DNA of 64,000 nucleotides from Nissolia schottii (taxonomy: Eukaryota; Streptophyta; Magnoliopsida; Fabales; Fabaceae). Location of the stretch: the NCBI GenBank assembly GCA_003254905.1, contig QANU01011218.1, forward strand, positions 293,605 to 357,604. Reading direction: 5' to 3'. The position numbers and the translations under genes were made by a program. Shown here in pieces: positions 35,423 through 46,820 of the stretch (positions within the stretch are counted from its first letter, which is position 1; each line of letters begins with the position of its first letter). The notes under the pieces were generated by a model, which was not told the origin of the DNA, did not search any database, and saw only the letters and a list, made by a program, of their open reading frames with translations.

Positions 35423-36061
35423 ATTATATTTATCATCAACATTCAATAATTTTTACTATTTAAAATTTAATTTACAAAGTAATAACTTTTCTTGATTATT
35501 TAAATTAAAATTAAATATAATTAAAAAAAGGTTTATTGTCACGACAATAACTATTTATTTTGATTGTGTTTTGAAAATGTGCAAAAATGAGAGAGCTGTG
35601 ATGAGTGAGTTTAGGTTAAAAGGGAATAAATCTCCTCATTTGTAATTTACATATGATAAGATTATGTGTAATCTTTTACATCAATTTTTTCATTGTTTAT
35701 GTCGTGTATGAGTCCCACATTTTAAATTGTTGTAAGAGATTACACTTGTTGTTATGTAAAAATTACACATGAGAATATCCATTCCCAAATTAAAATGAGA
35801 TTTTAGAGTTAATAAAGAGAAAAATGGAAAAATTAGAGATTATGACTTTTTTGGACTAATTTTAGAAATGTTAATCTAATTTGAACCAAAATTTTATCAT
35901 GCCGCCTCACGATAACAGAAATTGAGTGAAAGATTAACTTAATTCACAACTTACACTTTAGAGACTAAATCGACTCATTTTAAAATTTAAAATAAAAGTA
36001 ACTTACACTTACATTTTTAGAGACTAAATTGAACATTCACCCGATCTAAAAATGGCGATAC
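35423..36061. other. AT-rich noncoding
   Basis: No gene. A second inverted TTTAGAGACTAAAT-type repeat near 35955-36030 is described with the foldback candidate. Confidence 0.4.
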
Positions 36062-36330
36062 TTGTCATATACGTCCGAAAAATTCACACTGATTGAATAA
36101 CTGAGTCGCTTCAGCTGCCTATTCATCTTTGTTTTGTCCAAATTGGCAACTTTAGCAATAATGTCAATTGCTTTTTCAAATTTCCGACCCCCACTTTCCT
36201 GCACTTCGATTGCAGGATCAAACATAATTCAAAGCTTTTTAGCAGTGCTCAATGCTGGATGGACACTTTTTATGCGCTTATCTATCTTTCTCAATAGTAT
36301 GAAAAATTTACCCATTAGAAACAAGGTAAT
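36062..36330 (-). pseudogene. possible protein-coding relic, unidentified
   Basis: On the minus strand a stretch reads ILLRKIDKRIKSVHPALSTA, one stop, then IMFDPAIEVQESGGRKFEKA, IDIIAKVANLDKTKMNRQLK and RLSYSISVNF. The composition and length are more protein-like than flanking DNA. I do not recognise it. It lies 0.5 kb downstream of the receptor kinase gene but in a separate context. Confidence 0.25.
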
Positions 36331-36760
36331 TAACATTGGAATATATTATAATCAGCAAGGATACACAACCACACTTCTTCTATACTCCTATAGAACATAT
36401 ATAATCACAATGCTAGATTTCCCTCCCTTTCTTTCTTCGGAAACCAAACATTCCGTGATCAAGTAACAACATTATATTGGCTCATTTCGAGCAGACACCT
36501 ATCATCCACGTAAAAAGGGGGGAAAACAAACAGAGCTTTTTGGTACACATTATTTCACATGCAAGTGCATCCTTTCATGTTCCAATTTAACATATACAAA
36601 TCATCGCCGGATTTTGATCAACGGCGAGGATATGCACATTAGGTCGTGTTAAATTTATTAACAAGAGAATGCACCCACTATTTTCACATTGATTTAAGGT
36701 GTAGCTAAAATTCAAATTCAAAGAGTGGTGTACATGAATGGACTAGGAGGGGGGTATTAC
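36331..36760. other. 3' flank of the receptor kinase gene
   Basis: Noncoding; it should contain the 3' UTR and polyadenylation site of the minus-strand gene. No specific site could be assigned. Confidence 0.45.
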
Positions 36761-38689
36761 TTAGGCAGATCCGTTACTTTCGTGCTTGATTTGGGAGAGC
36801 ATAGCCCTAATATCCTTGCTGTTGGGCCTCTCCTTGGGATCATCCATGGTGCAAAAACATGCAATCTTCAAGACCAGAAGCATCTGGTCCTCATACCCGT
36901 TCCCCAGCAGCCTGGCGTCGATGGCCACCTTGGGATCCTCGGAGGTCATGACCTTCCTCATCCACTTGACAATGCTCATCTCATCGGTGGTCTGAAAGAA
37001 CGGATCAGACGGGAACTTCCCCGTCACAAGCACACCAAGCACCACACCAAAGCTGTAAATATCGCACTTATCAGTGAACTTTAGTATCTGATGGTACTCG
37101 GGCGCAATGTAACCGACGGTCCCCGCCACGTTGGAGGTGGTAATGTGCGTCTTGTAATCCGGCATGGACTTGGCGAGGCCGAAATCGGCGATCCTCGCCT
37201 CCATGTCATCGTCAAGGAGAATATTGGCAGGCTTGAGATCCCTGTGAATGATCTTGGGGCTGTGATTCATGTGAAGGTACTCGAGCCCCGCGGCGACCCC
37301 GACGGCGATCTTGTGCCTCGCCAGCCAGTCCAGCACGAACTCGCCGCTCTCCACCTTGATGAGGAGATCCTGGAGGCTGCCGTTCTTCATGAACTCGTAC
37401 ACGAGGTAGTGGCAATCGGGGCGTAACACGTGCGCCAATAGGGGGAGGAGGTTCCTGTGCCGGATGTGGCCGACTGTGTTGATCTCCGACTGGATCTGCC
37501 TCATCTTCTTGTGCAGAAGCTTGCTGTCCTCCTCCGCGAGCTCGGCGGCTTCTTTCGGCGGCTGGACGACCTTCTTTATGGCGATCATCTTGCCGCCGCT
37601 TCCCGGAAGCTCCGCCTTGTAAACCTCCCCGCTGCCGCCTTTTCCGATGAGCTCCAGATTCGCCAGACCGTCGTCTCTCTCCAGGAAGGCCAGATCCTCT
37701 GCTTTCTTAATCAGGGGACTGAAGATCGCAGGTCCTGATTTCTTCCCTCCACCTTTGAACAGAGCGAGAGCGATCTTGAAGAGCAAAGAGAACACGAAAC
37801 CGGAGATGGTTCCGGCAAATGCTCCCGCGGCGAAGCCCAGGATCCATCCGAGCAGCTTCCTCTTGTTCTTGTGATGCCTTCTTGGAGCTTGTGACGGTGA
37901 AGGAGCAGAGCCAGGAGGGTGTGAAGCAGAGGAGGAAGTGGAGTTTCTCTTATTGGGCCTGCGCCTTGGGCCGGGTGCTACGGGCGAGACCGGTCCCGAC
38001 CCTTCCGTTTCCTCTTCTTTCAAGACGAGACGTCTCGGGACGGTAGCGTCGTCTGCTGCGAGGAAACGGTTACCGGAGAAGTTGAAGTGTCTCAAGTTAC
38101 GGAACGAGCGCACCGAATTGGGGACCCGTCCGGTGAAGAGGTTATCGGCGACGCTGAGCTTCTCGAGGTTTGGGAAGTACTTGAGGAAGTTGAGGTTACC
38201 GGAGAGTTGGTTAGAGGAGAGGTCGAGGACGCGGAGCCTTACCAGGGAAGAGAGTTGTTGGGGAACTTCGCCGGTGAGTTTGTTGTTGCTCAGGTCGAGG
38301 ATTTCGAGCTTGGTGAGGTGGACGATGGTGTGTGGGACGCGGTCAACGAGGTCGTTGTTTTGGAGGGAGAGTTCTTTGAGCTCGGTGAGGCGTCCCACGG
38401 CGGGGGAGAGGGTGCCTTTGAGGTTGCTGGAGCTGAGGACGAGGCGGGTGATGCGGAGGGCGTAGGTGGTGTCGTCGTCAGAGAGCCTGCGCTCGCAGAA
38501 CACGCCGTCCGCGCTGCATGGGTGGGTGGGTTGACCGTTGACTTGGACTAACCCGAGGTCTCTCTGGAGGGTTCGGATGGCGTTGAGGTCTGAAGGGTGG
38601 AGGGCGAGTTTGGCGTGGGTGAAGGATGCGAAGAGGAGGAGGAGGAAGAAGATGGAGAGGAGTGGGAGGTGGGGTGTTTCTGAAGCCAT
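36761..38689 (-). CDS. SOBIR1: LRR receptor-like kinase, SOBIR1/EVERSHED homolog (642 aa)
   Basis: Single exon, intact. SOBIR1 is a plasma-membrane adaptor kinase that pairs constitutively with receptor-like proteins lacking a kinase and signals in immunity and cell death. Domains: signal peptide 1-26; N-terminal cap with C58 and C65; about five LRRs (about 80-205, with LDLSNNKLTGEVP and LDLSSNQLSG); a Ser/Pro-rich basic juxtamembrane part 215-278; transmembrane helix about 279-311 with glycines at 281, 285, 289, 293 and 297, an extended GxxxG series; kinase from about 345 with loop G349-K-G-G-S-G-E-V356, K372 in AIKK, HRD with catalytic D484, DFG 502-504 and APE 529-531. All catalytic residues are present, so it should be an active RD kinase. 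Length and the short LRR ectodomain match Arabidopsis SOBIR1 (641 aa, from memory). The start is the first ATG, followed at once by a signal peptide. GC-rich compared with its surroundings. Orthology rather than paralogy is inferred. Confidence 0.92.
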   Translation of the reverse strand: MASETPHLPLLSIFFLLLLFASFTHAKLALHPSDLNAIRTLQRDLGLVQVNGQPTHPCSADGVFCERRLSDDDTTYALRITRLVLSSSNLKGTLSPAVGRLTELKELSLQNNDLVDRVPHTIVHLTKLEILDLSNNKLTGEVPQQLSSLVRLRVLDLSSNQLSGNLNFLKYFPNLEKLSVADNLFTGRVPNSVRSFRNLRHFNFSGNRFLAADDATVPRRLVLKEEETEGSGPVSPVAPGPRRRPNKRNSTSSSASHPPGSAPSPSQAPRRHHKNKRKLLGWILGFAAGAFAGTISGFVFSLLFKIALALFKGGGKKSGPAIFSPLIKKAEDLAFLERDDGLANLELIGKGGSGEVYKAELPGSGGKMIAIKKVVQPPKEAAELAEEDSKLLHKKMRQIQSEINTVGHIRHRNLLPLLAHVLRPDCHYLVYEFMKNGSLQDLLIKVESGEFVLDWLARHKIAVGVAAGLEYLHMNHSPKIIHRDLKPANILLDDDMEARIADFGLAKSMPDYKTHITTSNVAGTVGYIAPEYHQILKFTDKCDIYSFGVVLGVLVTGKFPSDPFFQTTDEMSIVKWMRKVMTSEDPKVAIDARLLGNGYEDQMLLVLKIACFCTMDDPKERPNSKDIRAMLSQIKHESNGSA

Positions 38690-38910
38690 TGCTTCGAGTC
38701 TGTGGTGTTTTTGGAGAGGAGAGGAGCAGAGGAGGGTCGCCGTGGTGGTGATGCCTTCCTGTGGGGTGGAAATTTAATAGTTAGTTTATTGTTTCTTATA
38801 GCGGCTAGTAAACGTGTTGAATACTTTGACGTTTTTGTGCCATTGGAAAATTTCCTTCTACACCTTCAACTGATTTTCACTCTCTCTCGTTTCTTTTTTT
38901 TTTTTAAATA
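38690..38910 (-). promoter_or_regulatory. 5' UTR and possible TATA box of the SOBIR1-like gene
   Basis: On the minus strand CGCTATAAGAAAC (TATA at about 38795-38801) lies about 110 bp upstream of the ATG, and a CT-rich leader (CTCCTCTGCTCCTCTCCTCT) lies between. The arrangement fits a plant core promoter with a short pyrimidine-rich 5' UTR. Pathogen-response motifs were not assessed. Confidence 0.45.
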
Positions 38911-39344
38911 ATAAATATTTTTAAGCCACTTCTTAACAAATTTAAAATAAAAATATTTTATTAAAAAATAAAATTTTTAAGTTTTTTTATTGTTATTAAA
39001 CTTTTAGTAAATTTTTTTTATATAAATAAGTTTTTATGGGTAAAAGAGTTTTGGATAAAATACATTAATTAATAATAAATTACGTTTAACTCTATTATCA
39101 TTAGAAATTTCAATGCTAAAAAAGTTAGCCTATATTTTATTAAATAAACAATACTTACTGAAATTATTATTATTATCATCATTATCATTACTATTTTTCC
39201 ATAATAAAATCATTATTTTAACTCCAAACACAAACAAAAAAAAGGTCCTACTATATGAAATAGAAACAGTATAGTAAAATAAAGATGATTTAAATATGTT
39301 TTGAGTCTTTGATAAATATTTGAGATTTATTTTAGATGTTTTTT
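38911..39344. other. AT-rich intergenic
   Basis: Upstream region of the kinase gene, with poly-A/T tracts and ATTATT repeats near 39160-39200. No gene. Confidence 0.5.
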
Positions 39345-39530
39345 ATTTTAGTTTTTGGTCCAATCATGTCAGAAATTACTTGATTTTAATCTCTATCATT
39401 CGAGAGACTATGTGAACTGTGAGTGAGACCAGGGTGTCCTCCATATCTAAAGGAAGAAATTGAACCTCTGAGATTTAGTTAAAAGAGGATGAGTCTCTTC
39501 CGCTCAACCACACCTCTGAGTTTGGATTCA
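39345..39530 (-). repeat. SINE-like element with tRNA-type A and B boxes
   Basis: On the minus strand GAGGTGTGGTTGAGCGGAAG (A-box-like TGGTTGAGCGG, about 39502-39520) is followed by GAGGTTCAATTTCTTCC (B-box-like, about 39453-39470). This is the layout of a tRNA-derived SINE head. The tail and target duplication are unclear. Confidence 0.55.
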
Positions 39531-41036
39531 AAAGATTGATAATAAACTAAAACTGTGTAAGGTGTATTACGTCATTATTTGCAGGACATTACATCAATTT
39601 ACAATTCATTTATCATAGATAAAATTTTAATAAAATTTATACTTCAATGAAATCTTATTTAAAAATGAATGTTATAAGGTGGCGGCTAACTTGGTTCATA
39701 ACATGTTTTGGATCTTTATCGGTCCTAACCTTTTAATTAAAAAATTTGACCCCATGTATATTTTTTTTAAATTGTAAGATAATTTTATTTTATTTTATTT
39801 TTGCAACTAAACTCATAATTTCATGCCTACGTTTTTTGAAAATATTTTTTCTGTTCTTACTCACATTTTTGCCACCGTCTCCCCCATCCATTTTATCCAA
39901 ACATTTGTTCGTTCTTTTTGCTTGCATTTTTTTTTCATTTGTTGCCCCCATTTACTAAATCATCATTGATCTTATGCTGTTAAGCAATGATGTTATATGA
40001 ATAAGTGAGTTAACTCTTTAAATGTTGAAAAGAATTTTAACCACAAATATTTTGGGAATTTTTTTTTTCATTTGATCTGATTTGATTACCTCTTGAAAAT
40101 TTAGTATGTTTAGAAATGTAATGTTTTCTCGAAGTTGGTCCTCAACATCAATGATTCAAGTAATTATTTAGACAAAGATCATTGAGCCAAAAAACAGGAA
40201 TAACAACGAAACAATTTTTGTATCTAGATTTTGTCTGGCATCAAGCTTAGATGTTGTCGAGACTTCATTGCTCCACCTCGAGTATGGATTAAGAATGATA
40301 TAATTTGCAAATATAACTATTTAAAATTAGAGGAAAAGAAATATTTTGATGATGACGACTCTAACTGTAAAAAAATAAAAATAAATTAAATTAATTCTTA
40401 TTTTAATTATAAAAAATTTGACATGAGATCACATTTTCAATTGAAAAGCAATGACCAATTAATGTCTAAAAAAATCTGAGACCAAACTAGTCATCCACCA
40501 ATGTTATAAGGATGTAAATATATGTTTTATTTATATTTACGTCTTTATAGATGTGGTGTGAATGTCTTCCATAAGCATGAAGTATAATTCACTCTCCTCT
40601 TAATGAAATCGATTTATTTTCTTGAAGAAGAGTGCTAGTTTAATACAAGTCTCTCTCTCTCACAACACATTATGAGGTTCATACTCACGTTGTGAGTAAA
40701 AGACTTTGTGTCTACCTAAACTTTAATGTTAAAATAACATTTATGGTGTATTTAAGAGAACCAAAATTCCACATTAGTAAGTAGTAACCAAAAACAAAAT
40801 TCCACACTAGGACCGAGCGAGCACTTTTCGAATAAATAAATATGACTTCCACCTTTAAAATAATAATAATAAAAAAATCAACTATGATTTCATTCACAGT
40901 CTAAACACGGCGAGGGCCCTCCAAATGGAGGAAATTGATGATGTAGAATTTAATGTGAATGCATTATTTTTAATTAAACTTGTTTTTCCTTCTATGAAAT
41001 CTTTTTTATACAAATATTTAATTGTGCATTGTTACA
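39531..41036. other. AT-rich intergenic
   Basis: No supported gene. Short frames at 39746-39958 (plus) and 40712-40897 (minus) are low-complexity hydrophobic shadows. A CTCTCTCTCTC tract lies near 40650. Confidence 0.5.
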
Positions 41037-41945
41037 ATTAAGGTTGTCAAACTAGTAAGTTTATCTAAACTCGAGCAGAGCTAAACTCGAACCTTAAATT
41101 AGTAAGAATTTATTTATAATAAAAATATTAATAATTTTTTTTATAATACATTAATATAATATACTAAAATTATAGTAAAGTAAAATATAAGTCAAAATTT
41201 CATTTCCAAGTCATAATTAAGCAAATACAAGTCATAAAGTATAATAAATAAATTAAAACTGCATAAAAAATAACATATTAAAACTTCATAATGTCATAAA
41301 TCAACGTAACATAAGTCAAAATGTGAAGAAACTCTATTTAGAAATCCTAATTAAGAGTGGTCTTTACTCTTTAGCATGATTATGAAACTCTCGAGCTAAC
41401 TCATAAGCTCTTACGATTTTACTACACAAAACGAGTTAACACTCATGTAAATTCTCTTTTGATAAACTCGTACAAGTTTAACTATACCCTCGATTCTACT
41501 AGCGAGTTTACGAGTTAAAATCTACCTACGAGTTTACCTCAAAATGTATAAATTTGATAACTTTTTTAGATATTTAACTGACTTTGTGTATGTTAGACAA
41601 TATTTATTGAGTTTATTAAACTAATTTTATATATTTATCGTAATTGAGCTATGTTTTATCAAACTATAAAGTAATACATCTACATAATAAAGTATGACAT
41701 AACTAAGTGTTATGCATTCAGGTATATTTTATGATATTTCTTTCATTTATTTTATTCTAAAGATAACATTATTCAATGTCAATTATGAATACAAAATTAA
41801 ATCATGTTTAGTTCCTTATTATAGTCCTTATAACATATATTTTTTTGCATCTGTAAATTCTTACGAGTTTATGAGTTGAGTTTAAAATTTGAGTTTGTTG
41901 AGGCTTCACGAGTTTACTTAAATTCTTGAGTTTGACAACCTTAAT
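41037..41945. mobile_element. non-autonomous DNA element with perfect 17-bp terminal inverted repeats
   Basis: ATTAAGGTTGTCAAACT (41037-41053) is the exact reverse complement of AGTTTGACAACCTTAAT (41929-41945). The 909-bp interior is noncoding and has many short motifs of the type ACGAGTTTAC/GTAAACTCGT near both ends (41060-41100, 41380-41540, 41860-41930). No target duplication could be established, so the superfamily is undetermined. A further stretch of the same GAGTTTAC motif (42000-42120) lies just outside, perhaps a second copy fragment. Confidence 0.75.
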
Positions 41946-42150
41946 CTTTAGGAAATATTGTGTTTTGGGGCGTGATAGGCTAAATTTTGACTAAAATAGT
42001 GAACTGGTGAGTATATTACGAGTTTACCTGAGTTTATCTGAGTTTACTCAGGTCCGAGTTGCGAAGCGAGTCAACTCGATGTTGAGACCTAAACTCGTAA
42101 GAGTTTAAAAGTTAACTTGAGAGTTAATTTGATAACCATGATTAATTATA
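41946..42150. repeat. GAGTTTAC-motif-rich fragment
   Basis: Successive GAGTTTACCTGAGTTTATCT and CGAGTCAACTCG palindromes, related to the subterminal motifs of the adjacent element. Ends in TTGATAACCATGATTA, a degraded relative of the element terminus. Confidence 0.5.
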
Positions 42151-42274
42151 CCTATAAAAGTACTTGATTCTTATCCTATTATTTGAAAATTTCATATATA
42201 CACTAACATATTAACTAGATAACAACGTAAATTTTTCTTTATATTTACAATACATTAGAATTAAGAAAAATACT

Positions 42275-42394
42275 AATTGTACAACTAAAGTTTGATAACT
42301 TACTTACACTTTATCTCTCTTGCTTTGTCTTTTTTCCTTTTTCTTTTTTAATTTTTTTGCTTCAGGTAAATTTTCAAATTTTAGTTGTACAAAT
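42275..42394. repeat. small inverted-repeat element
   Basis: AATTGTACAACTAAAGTTTG faces CAAATTTTAGTTGTACAAAT, about 120 bp overall with a T-rich centre. Possibly a very small MITE; no target duplication identified. Confidence 0.45.
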
Positions 42395-43618
42395 AGCATC
42401 CCACTAAAATGAATCTCTCTCTCCCTCGAGTTCAATTTGATCAGAAATAGAGAATATTATATGCAATATGCCGATTAAGCATTACAAGTATCACAACCAG
42501 AAAAATATTATTTATCATTGTAACATTATTCTACATACGTTAGTTTATTTCTTTTGGGGATTTTCTATGTTCTTCATATTCAATCCTGTTACTTACATGG
42601 AAACTTCGTTACCCTCTCGCGTAAATTATTAGAGTCCAACTCCTTGTAATGTTTTTTAACATTGTTTGGGCTTTTGGGGTCAAGTCAACCCATGAAGTCA
42701 ACAAGTCGTTGCCAAAGCGAGCTGGTTGTGGGGTTTGATTTTGGTCCCCTCTGTGTCATTTTCTTCACTCATGCATCATGTTTGTGTGACTGGACTTCCA
42801 ATTATCTCCCCTTTTTTTGTTTTGTCGTTCGTTAATTGTGGTTTTAGCTAGAAGTCTAGAATGGTTGTGTATATCGTGACTATGTGAAACACAACCTTGG
42901 TATGTCAAAAGAATAAAGTAACTGAATCTTGTTTTATTTATTCAAATATAACTTTTTTAATTTGTTAAAATTTTCTTAAATATAATTTTCTCTAGATAAA
43001 TTGTGATTTATCGACTAATTATAAAAATAAATTTATCACTATTTATACATTTGTTTTGCAAAATTATAATTTTAATTAAATTAATAAACTTTTAACGGGG
43101 TTGAATTTGTATTTACATATAGTTCAAATTATTTAATCTTTGATTAAGGAAAGAACACCATCCGTCTTAATAGTACTAGCCAAAATGAATTAGCTCATGA
43201 TGTGAAAAAAAAATGGTTAAAATGTGAGTAAACACTTTAGTTCCTTCAAGAAAATTTACTATTATGTAGTAACAACTAATCATTCTATTGGATGTGATTT
43301 AATAATTAGGTCATTATTTGATACCTTCACACAATACTAGGACATCTAAATTCCAGTAAAATGAATCATATCAACGAGAGAATGCCAATTTTCTTAAATG
43401 AAACCCACACTAATACGATGCATTTCAGGGGCTTAGACGTTTTGATGGTTTGAAAAGAGGGGTGCTACGTGTACACCAAAAATTTCACCAATATATAGTC
43501 ACTAAAGTATTTTATACATATTTGGTCCACTAATTTATTTTCCCCAAATCATTAACTCCTCACAATCTGAACAAACCCCTAAAATATCTGACCCTCTCCC
43601 AAAATCTCAGATCCTTTC
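42395..43618. other. AT-rich intergenic up to the CACTA region
   Basis: No gene. A GTGCTACGTGTACACC string near 43464 resembles margins of plant MITEs. The missing left terminus of the CACTA element should be around here, but no CACTACAA end was found. Confidence 0.4.
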
Positions 43619-44425
43619 CTAAATTACTATCCACTCATATTCACTCTTCCTCTCCCTAACCTTCCCAAACTCGAAACAGTTGAAATTTCTTTCAGCAACA
43701 ATGAATGTATCATACCCCGTATACCACCTTGTAAGATTAATCTCAGTGATCTTATAGTTCGGGTGAGTCTGAGTTCCGTTTGGAGGAGAATGATCATGGC
43801 AGAAAAGTACAACATGATGATATGGATCATCATGTGCATATTCTAATTCAAGAATTTGTTCAAGCACTCTATACCAATCATTGGTTGGTTTAGCAGTATT
43901 AGAATAGTCACCCTTAACCCAAACCCCACTATTGGTTGTCCTTTGTCCAGTTTCCCATTCAGATGTGTGAAACTTGTATCCATTAACAAAATAAATGGGC
44001 CAACTACTTGCTTTGTTCAAAGGTCCCCATGTCAAACTCATCAAGTTATGATCGCTGCTACAATGATTTTGCACCTATATAGATTTTAAAACTAAGTTAC
44101 AAGTATCCGATTACGATAAAGCAAATCGTTCGATTGAAATATATAGTATGAAGTTAAACACATACATAATTTGCAAACGACGAAGGAAACATTTGATCAG
44201 AGCATTGATCACCAAATTCTTGTTGAAACATCCTGTAAACACGCATCAACGTAATCAACATTTTTAGAAAATGTGTATTAATAAATTAAAGAGGATTACA
44301 AGGATCAATTGAACTTACTGGTAATACAGAAGCACTTCTTCACAATTGAGCAGAACAACCAAGTGAGTTGCCACCCTTTCTTGTGCATTCAACCAATAAT
44401 CCTTTGCTCTTCCAACTGCGCATCC
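43619..44425 (-). pseudogene. CACTA-element DUF4216-type C-terminal domain
   Basis: Exon-like pieces on the minus strand: about 44425-44318 (GRAKDYWLNAQERVATHLVV, then LLNCEEVLLYYQ), about 44230-44165 (RMFQQEFGDQCSDQMFPSSF) and 44074-43619 (open for 151 codons: LTWGPLNKASSWPIYFVNGY, FHTSEWETGQRTTNSGVWVK, WYRVLEQILELEY). The F-x-V-N-G-Y-x-F-H-T...R-x-T-x-N-S-G-V core is the hallmark of DUF4216, which follows TNP2 in plant CACTA transposons. The linker between this and the TNP2 relic is missing or unreadable. Role in transposition is unproven. Confidence 0.75.
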
Positions 44426-44717
44426 AGATTGATTGAATATTGAAATTTTTGACTAATTAGGCATTGCACTACCATCGTCGTTTCATCTTGCTATAGTTCT
44501 ATTGCAATTGACATTAGCACAAAAGTAGTACAAACAAAAGTAAGAAGTTTCCTTGGTTAAGAATGCCTCACATATCAACCCCCTCAACTTGAGCCCTATT
44601 TTTTTTTTTTACTGTTCTTTGAACAATCTCATGCACTTTCAAATGGATACATACACCTATACTAAATCGGACCACACATTCAGTCTTCATAAACTAAGTG
44701 TACAGACAAATGCTCCA

Positions 44718-46820
44718 TTACATAAAAAAAATCCTCTCAAGTGAAAAAAGGATAATGGAAATGTCTTTTTCTATGACTAAGAGGTCTTCAACGTCAACAT
44801 TCGACGAGCATAATGTTCTGAAAAACTGGCTCAACTCATGTAGCAGCAACACACTTTTCAGTAGGTTTTTCAAAGTAATTGGGAGTAGACACTGCATAAA
44901 CACATGACAGTCGTGACTCTTCATGCAAACCAACTTCCCTTGTACAATATTGACACATCAAGCCAAGTTGGATGCATAACCGTCAGGCATTTTCAGATCA
45001 TGCAACCAATGAAGTAAACTTTGAACTTGTCGCTTGTTTAGGGTGTAACACGCTTTGGAGTTCATGAAACGACCACAAGAAATTTGTTGTAAGTTCAACT
45101 CAGGACGTTTACAAAACTCTTTCAAGTCAAACCTTGCCTTCTTGTTGTCCTTAGTTTGATAGATGTTTATGACAATATGCATTATATTATCAAAAACATT
45201 TTTTTTCAATATGCACAACATCTAAATAATGACGAACCAAGTTATGTTTCCAATACAGCAAATCCTAGAATATACTCTTCTTAGTCCAGTTATGTTCTTC
45301 CTCATAACCTTGAACCTTAACAAATTCCCAACTTCAGTAATCTTCGAAAAATGTCTAACCCTCATCAAAGTCTCAAAGGCAGTTAATCTTTACAGAGGCT
45401 CTTCATTTTTAATTGTGTTCTTCCGAAATCCATACTTATTGTTCCTAAATGTGTGGTCGGGTGCCAAGAATATTCTGTGACAATCAAACCAAGATTGTTT
45501 TCCTCCGTACCTTAGCCGGAATGCCTTAGTGTCTTCCGTACAAATTGGACAAGGTAAAGTTCCATGAGTCATCCATCCAGAAAACATTCCATAAGTAGGA
45601 AAATTGTTAATAGTCCATATCAAAGATGCCACCAATACAAAATTCTGCTTCATCGACACGTCGTTCGTAAGCAAACCTAGATTCCACAGCTAGTTCAGTT
45701 CATCTATCAAAGGTTGAAGAAAAACATCAATCTTTGCTTTAGGGTTGCTCAAGCCAAGGATTACACAAGATAAGAACAAATAAGGGTCTTTTATGCACAT
45801 TTTAGGTGGTAGATTGTACGGTGTAACAATTACTAGCGAACAGGAGTAAGGTTTGCTCAACTGGTTGTTAGGAGTAAACCCATCTGAACAAATTCTTAAT
45901 CTCACATTTTGAGGTTCTACCGCGAAGTTGGGGTAAACTCAGTCAATGTGTTTCTATCCTTCATCACGAGAAGGGTGAGTCATGCAACCATCATTTCTTC
46001 TATTCTCAATATGCTATCTCATGTGCAAAGCCAAACTCATTGATGCAAATAACCTTTTAAGTCTTAGAATTAAGGGAAAATAATGCATTCGTTTAAAAGG
46101 AACATCCTTATATCTACCAGGACCCACTCTCCTCGGCTTAAACCTTGCAGCGCCACAAAATTTGTATTAAGTCAAGGCTATATCTCACTATAATACAATA
46201 TACAGCTCGATTGACAACAGTTAATCTTGATGCACCTTAAGCCAAGTTTAGAAAATAATTGCTTGATAAAAGTTTTTTAGAATTTCATTACCAGGTGGTG
46301 TCAGCTCTTTAATGAATGAAAGCTACTAATCGAACAATCTCTCACTTTGATTTGCGTTTGACTTCATAGTCAACATCCTAACTACCATAGATAATCTTGA
46401 ATGATCAGATCCTTCCCATACTGGAGTATTTGCTTCCTCTAATAAACTATAGAAATTTTTAGCATATGGATTGGGTTCTTCAGCTACTAAGTTGTCTTTG
46501 TTCAAAGTCACCTCCAAAAGCATCGTTAACCATTTCTGAATATCTATCATCATTAACATTCCAATTTAGGTTATTTATTTCTAGTTCATCCACACAAGCC
46601 TGACTTGAACTCCCTACTTCATACTAAAGCCTACTGAACTCATTCACACCATTTATGTCCACCTCTCCGTTGTCAATCCATATCCAATAATGCGGCTCAA
46701 ACATATTCCTATAAAGATTCATTCTGATCCTTTCAACATCCAATATCCTAGTCTGCTTGCAGGAAAAATATGAACACCTAACTCTTTGCTTTGTCATAAA
46801 CTAATTAGTTGATTTAACTG
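44718..46820 (-). pseudogene. CACTA transposase TNP2/TNPD relic
   Basis: Minus-strand reading from 46.8 to 44.7 kb gives, in order: RNMFEPHYWIWIDNGEVDING; NPYAKNFYSLLEEANTPVWE followed by SRLSMVVRMLTMKSNANQSE; PRRVGPGRYKDVPF...YFPL; RICSDGFTPNNQLSKPYSCS; MCIKDPYLFLSCVILGLSNP; WTINNFPTYGMFSGWMTHGT with CPIC; GGKQSWFDCHRIFLAPDHTF; LHDLKMPDGYASNLA; MKSHDCHVFMQCLLPITLKN. This is the standard order of TNP2, the catalytic transposase of En/Spm elements. Numerous stops and frame breaks interrupt it. Together with the DUF4216 piece it is one decayed minus-strand gene. Confidence 0.88.

Larger units (their letters stand above)
33870..36050. mobile_element. possible large foldback/MULE-like element with nested insertions
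   Basis: The left margin (about 33880-33960: TTTAGTCCTTAAATTTTAAT, then GAGTCTATTTAG, GAAAGTGTAGG) is roughly the reverse complement of the right margin (about 35955-36040: TTACACTTTAGAGACTAAAT, CGACTCATTTTAAAATTTAA). Between them lie an LTR (33961-34610) and a MITE (35116-35413). The borders and target duplication were not found, so the single-element view is tentative. Confidence 0.35.

Noticed and set aside
36725..38911. Several plus-strand and alternative frames of 67-175 codons
   Set aside because: Shadows of the GC-rich SOBIR1-like coding sequence on the opposite strand.
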